Source: Anaerolineales bacterium
GTDB lineage: Bacteria; Chloroflexota; Anaerolineae; Anaerolineales; UBA6663
Direction: 5' to 3'
Length of the DNA: 8,729 nucleotides
Assembly (NCBI GenBank): GCA_016789165.1
Contig: JAEURL010000615.1
Location: 1 to 8,729 of the forward strand
The position numbers and the translations under genes were made by a program. Below, piece by piece: positions 5,897 through 8,729 of the stretch. The notes beneath the pieces are model-generated. The model did no database searches and was not told the origin of the DNA. It saw nothing but the letters and a program-made list of their open reading frames with translations. The stretch's first letter is position 1; each line of letters begins with the position of its first letter.

Positions 5897-7213
5897 ATGC
5901 GCCCACCCCTGAACCTCCTGCTGGTCGGCGGCGGCGGCCGGGAACACGCCCTGGCCTGGAAGCTGGCCCAATCCCCGCGCCTGCGGGCGCTCTTCATCGC
6001 GCCCGGCAACGCCGGCACCGAGCAGCCGGCCGCCGCCGTGCCGCTCATCAATTGTCCGGTGGCCGCCGACGACGTGCCCGGCCTGACGGCGCTGGCGCGC
6101 GAGCGCGCCATCGACCTGGCCCTCATCGGCCCGGAGGTCCCGCTGGCCCTGGGCCTGGCCGACGCCCTGCGCGCCGCCGGCGTGGCGGTCTTCGGCCCGG
6201 CGCAGGCCGCGGCCCAAATCGAGGCCAGCAAGGCCTTTGCCAAGGCCTTCATGCTGCGCCACGGCCTGCCCACCGCGCGCTACGCCGTCTTCACCGATTT
6301 CTATCCGGCCGTCGGCCACCTGCTGGCCGTCGATTACCCGGTGGTCATCAAGGCCTCCGGGCTGGCGGCCGGCAAAGGCGTCATCGTCCCGGACTGCGCC
6401 GACGACGCCGAGGCCGCCCTGCGTCAGATCATGCTGGACCGCGACTTCGGGGCGGCCGGCGACGAGGTCATCATCGAAGAACGGCTGACGGGCGCGGAGG
6501 TCTCGCTCCTGGCCTTCACCGACGGGACCACGGTGCGGGCCATGCCGCCGGCCCAGGACCACAAGCGCCTGCTGGCCGGGGACCAGGGGCCCAACACCGG
6601 CGGGATGGGCGCCTACGCGCCGGCCCCGCTGGCCGGGCCGGAAGCGGTCGCGGACTGGACCCGCACAATCCTGCAGCCGGCCGTGGACAGCCTGCGCGCC
6701 GAGGGCCGGCCGTTCGTGGGCGTGCTGTACGCCGGGCTGATGTTGACCGCGGCCGGCCCGCGCCTGCTGGAGTTCAACTGCCGCTTCGGCGACCCGGAGA
6801 CGCAGGCCCTGCTGCCGCTGCTGGAGACCGACCTGGTGGAGATCGCCGACGCCTGCGCGCACGGCCGGCTGGCCGAGCTGGACGTGTGCTGGCGGCCGGG
6901 CGCCGCGGCCTGCGTGGTGCTGGCCGCCGCCGGCTATCCCGGCCCCTACACCAAGGGGCGCGTCATCACCGGCCTGGACACGCCGCTGCAGGACGCCGTG
7001 TTCTTTCACGCCGGCACCGCGCGCGCCGGCGACCAGATCGTCACCGCCGGCGGGCGCGTGCTGGCCGCCGCCGGCTGGGGCCCAGACCTGCCGGCCGCGC
7101 TGGCGCGCGCGTATCAGGCTGTGGGCGCGGTCCATTTCGAGGGCGCCCAGTACCGCGCCGACATCGGCCGGCGCGCTTTGGCCAACCACCACCCACACGG
7201 GGAGCAACCATGA
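5897..7213 (+). CDS. purD: Phosphoribosylamine--glycine ligase (GAR synthetase)
   Basis: PurD joins glycine to phosphoribosylamine with ATP, giving GAR. This is the step right after PurF, whose product is unstable. The 438-residue protein has standard length for a monofunctional bacterial PurD. Motifs in order are GGGGREHA (11-18), APGN (35-38), GPE (78-80), ATP-grasp KASGLAAGKGV (152-162), a glutamate-rich ATP-binding stretch EERLTGAEVS (194-203), PAQDHKR (218-224), DQGPNTGGMGAY (229-240), and the family signature RFGDPETQ (296-303) preceded by EFN, which contributes metal ligands. A C-terminal domain with GYPGPY (346-351) and AGTA (372-375) completes it. The start is ATG 5897, 3 nt after the mutS-like stop and downstream of a GGAG. 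No PurM or PurN fusion is present. The TGA stop overlaps the next gene's ATG. Confidence 0.97.
   Translation: MRPPLNLLLVGGGGREHALAWKLAQSPRLRALFIAPGNAGTEQPAAAVPLINCPVAADDVPGLTALARERAIDLALIGPEVPLALGLADALRAAGVAVFGPAQAAAQIEASKAFAKAFMLRHGLPTARYAVFTDFYPAVGHLLAVDYPVVIKASGLAAGKGVIVPDCADDAEAALRQIMLDRDFGAAGDEVIIEERLTGAEVSLLAFTDGTTVRAMPPAQDHKRLLAGDQGPNTGGMGAYAPAPLAGPEAVADWTRTILQPAVDSLRAEGRPFVGVLYAGLMLTAAGPRLLEFNCRFGDPETQALLPLLETDLVEIADACAHGRLAELDVCWRPGAAACVVLAAAGYPGPYTKGRVITGLDTPLQDAVFFHAGTARAGDQIVTAGGRVLAAAGWGPDLPAALARAYQAVGAVHFEGAQYRADIGRRALANHHPHGEQP
7199..7204 (+). promoter_or_regulatory. Shine-Dalgarno GGGGAG for the C11 peptidase gene
   Basis: GGGGAG sits in the last codons of purD, 5 nt before ATG 7210. 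It is the best ribosome-binding site in the window. It supports both the chosen start and real translation of the overlapping gene. Confidence 0.65.
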
Positions 7214-8729
7214 CACGCAGACTTCTTTCCCTGGCGCTGGCCGCGCTGCTCCTGGCGGGCGCCCTGACCGCCTGCCTGGACGAGCAAACCCTCAATGAGC
7301 TGGACGCCGTGCTCTCCACCCAGGAGGCCGAGCTGACGGCGGAGGCCGGCCCAGCGGAAGCCACCGTGCCGCCGGCCACCCGCACACCGCGGCCGGCCGC
7401 AGCCCCCACCGCCGCCGCCAGCGGGCCGGCCGCGGCCGGCGACACCTGGACCGTGCTGCTCTACCAGGACGCCGACGACGAAGTCCTCGAAGAGGACATC
7501 TTCATCGACCTGAACGAGGCCGAGCGCGTCGGCTCGACCGACCAGGTGAAGATCGTGGCCCAGATCGACCGCTACGCCGGCGGCTTCCGGGGCGACGGCA
7601 ACTGGAGCGAGGCCCGCCGCTACCTCATCACCCAGGACGACGACCTCGAGCAATTGGCCTCCGAGCCGCTGGGCGAGGGCGAGGTCAACATGGCCGACGG
7701 CGATACGCTCGTGGATTTCATCACCTGGGCCGTGCAGAACTATCCAGCCGACAAGTACGCGCTGATCCTCTCGGACCACGGCATGGGCTGGCCGGGCGGC
7801 TGGACCGATCCCACCGCGCGCGGCCAGGGCGCTGATGACGTGCCCATCGCCCGCGCCTTTGGCGACCTGCTCTACCTCAACGAGCTGGACCGCTCGCTGG
7901 AGCGCGCCGTGGCGGAGAGCGGCATTGGCCAGTTCGAGCTGCTCGGCTTCGACGCCTGCCTGATGAGCCACGTCGAGGTCTACGCCGCCGTGCAGCCCTA
8001 CGCCCGCTATGCCGTGGCCTCGCAGGAGACCGAGCCGGGCCTGGGCTGGGCCTACACCGCCTTCCTGAGCCAGCTGGCCGCCGAGCCGGCCATGGACGGG
8101 GCCGGCCTGGGGCGCGCCATTGTGGAAAGCTACATCGTCGGCGACCAGCGCATCCAGGACGAGCAGGCCCGCGCCGAATATACGGGCCGGCGCCTCTCGG
8201 CCTCGGCTGTGGCGGAGGCCACCGGGGCCTCGGCCACCCTGGCGGCCGTGGACCTGAGCCAGATGCCGGCCGTGCTGCGCGCGCTGGACGACCTGGCGGT
8301 GGCCCTCAACGCCGTGGATCAGCGCCAGGTGGCGCGCGCCCGGCGCTACGCCCAATCTTTCGAGAGCGTCTTCGGCGAGGACGTCCCGCCCAGCTACCTG
8401 GACCTGGCCCACTTCGCGGCGCTGGCCGCGCAGGAGGCCGGCGACACGCAGGTAACCGAAGCGGTGCGGGGCTTGCTCACCGTGCTGGGTCAGGCCATCC
8501 TGGCCGAGACCAGCGGCCCGGAGCGTCCCGGCGCCTACGGGATGTCCATCTACTTCCCGAATTCCCAGCTCTTCAAGAACTCCCTCTCCGGCTACGAGTC
8601 GTACACCGGCGTCGCCCAGCGCTTTGCCGCAGAGTCGCTGTGGGATGACTTCCTGGTGGCGCACTACACCGGCCGGGAGTTGACCCGCAGCGTGACCCTG
8701 CCCACACCCGTCCCGGAGGCCGAGGTGGT
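7210..8729 (+). CDS. Clostripain-family (peptidase C11) lipoprotein, 3' partial
   Basis: The visible 506 residues begin with a lipoprotein signal peptide: Arg3-Arg4, a hydrophobic core (5-18) and the lipobox Leu-Thr-Ala-Cys with Cys22 as the predicted lipidation site. A linker rich in Ala, Pro and Thr (about 45-78) follows. The peptidase C11 domain starts near TWTVLLYQDAD (79-89), with the conserved NEAERVGS and VAQIDR segments (102-109 and 116-121). The catalytic dyad is recognisable: His190 in LSDHGMGW (187-194) and Cys250 in GFDACLMS (246-253). Later family blocks include GYESYTG (461-467). Clostripain relatives cleave after basic residues; substrate and specificity here are not readable. 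The protein should act outside the membrane, tethered by lipid. Its ATG overlaps the purD TGA, so translation is probably coupled although no metabolic link is apparent. The reading frame is still open at the right edge, and a Pro/Thr-containing stretch (LPTPVPEAEV) at the cut may begin a second linker. Confidence 0.92.
   Translation, partial: MTRRLLSLALAALLLAGALTACLDEQTLNELDAVLSTQEAELTAEAGPAEATVPPATRTPRPAAAPTAAASGPAAAGDTWTVLLYQDADDEVLEEDIFIDLNEAERVGSTDQVKIVAQIDRYAGGFRGDGNWSEARRYLITQDDDLEQLASEPLGEGEVNMADGDTLVDFITWAVQNYPADKYALILSDHGMGWPGGWTDPTARGQGADDVPIARAFGDLLYLNELDRSLERAVAESGIGQFELLGFDACLMSHVEVYAAVQPYARYAVASQETEPGLGWAYTAFLSQLAAEPAMDGAGLGRAIVESYIVGDQRIQDEQARAEYTGRRLSASAVAEATGASATLAAVDLSQMPAVLRALDDLAVALNAVDQRQVARARRYAQSFESVFGEDVPPSYLDLAHFAALAAQEAGDTQVTEAVRGLLTVLGQAILAETSGPERPGAYGMSIYFPNSQLFKNSLSGYESYTGVAQRFAAESLWDDFLVAHYTGRELTRSVTLPTPVPEAEV

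Noticed and set aside
4157..7216. A 1019-codon open frame on the - strand across the mutS-like gene and purD
   Set aside because: It lies antisense to two confidently identified genes. Its translation is a low-complexity Gly/Gln/Arg/Ala-rich string without motifs, as expected from the complement of high-GC codons.
7114..8664. A 516-codon - strand open frame opposite the C11 peptidase
   Set aside because: No recognisable protein features. The + strand gene has a signal peptide, a catalytic dyad and a good ribosome-binding site.

Overview
This very GC-rich window is a densely packed, single-strand run of genes for de novo purine biosynthesis. In order, all on the + strand, it holds the 3' end of a bioY-like biotin transporter gene, purC, purE, purK, purF, a short MutS-family ATPase gene, purD, and the 5' part of a lipoprotein clostripain-type (C11) peptidase gene that runs off the right edge. 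The GC-rich composition, the Bacillus-type Fe-S PurF, the long-form PurC and the lipid-anchored C11 peptidase suggest a Chloroflexota (perhaps Anaerolineae-like) genome. That assignment is an impression from protein style, not a proven placement.

Layout: bioY ends at 147 and purC starts 7 nt later. purE follows purC after 7 or 28 nt, depending on its start codon. purK follows after 18 nt, purF abuts the purK stop directly, the mutS-like gene follows purF after 2 nt, purD follows after 3 nt, and the peptidase start overlaps the purD stop (ATGA). No gap exceeds 30 nt, and I see no terminator, RNA gene, mobile element, CRISPR array or sizeable repeat. The whole window could be one transcription unit whose promoter lies to the left of it.

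Function: PurF (PRPP to phosphoribosylamine) and PurD (to GAR) catalyse the first two steps of the pathway. PurK plus PurE convert AIR through N5-CAIR to CAIR, and PurC makes SAICAR. The other steps (purN/T, purL/Q/S, purM, purB, purH) are not in this window. The two non-purine genes in the run, the MutS-like ATPase between purF and purD and the lipoprotein peptidase coupled to purD, are the points of interest. The MutS-like protein has no room for the mismatch-recognition domains and carries Asn in place of the usual Walker B Asp.
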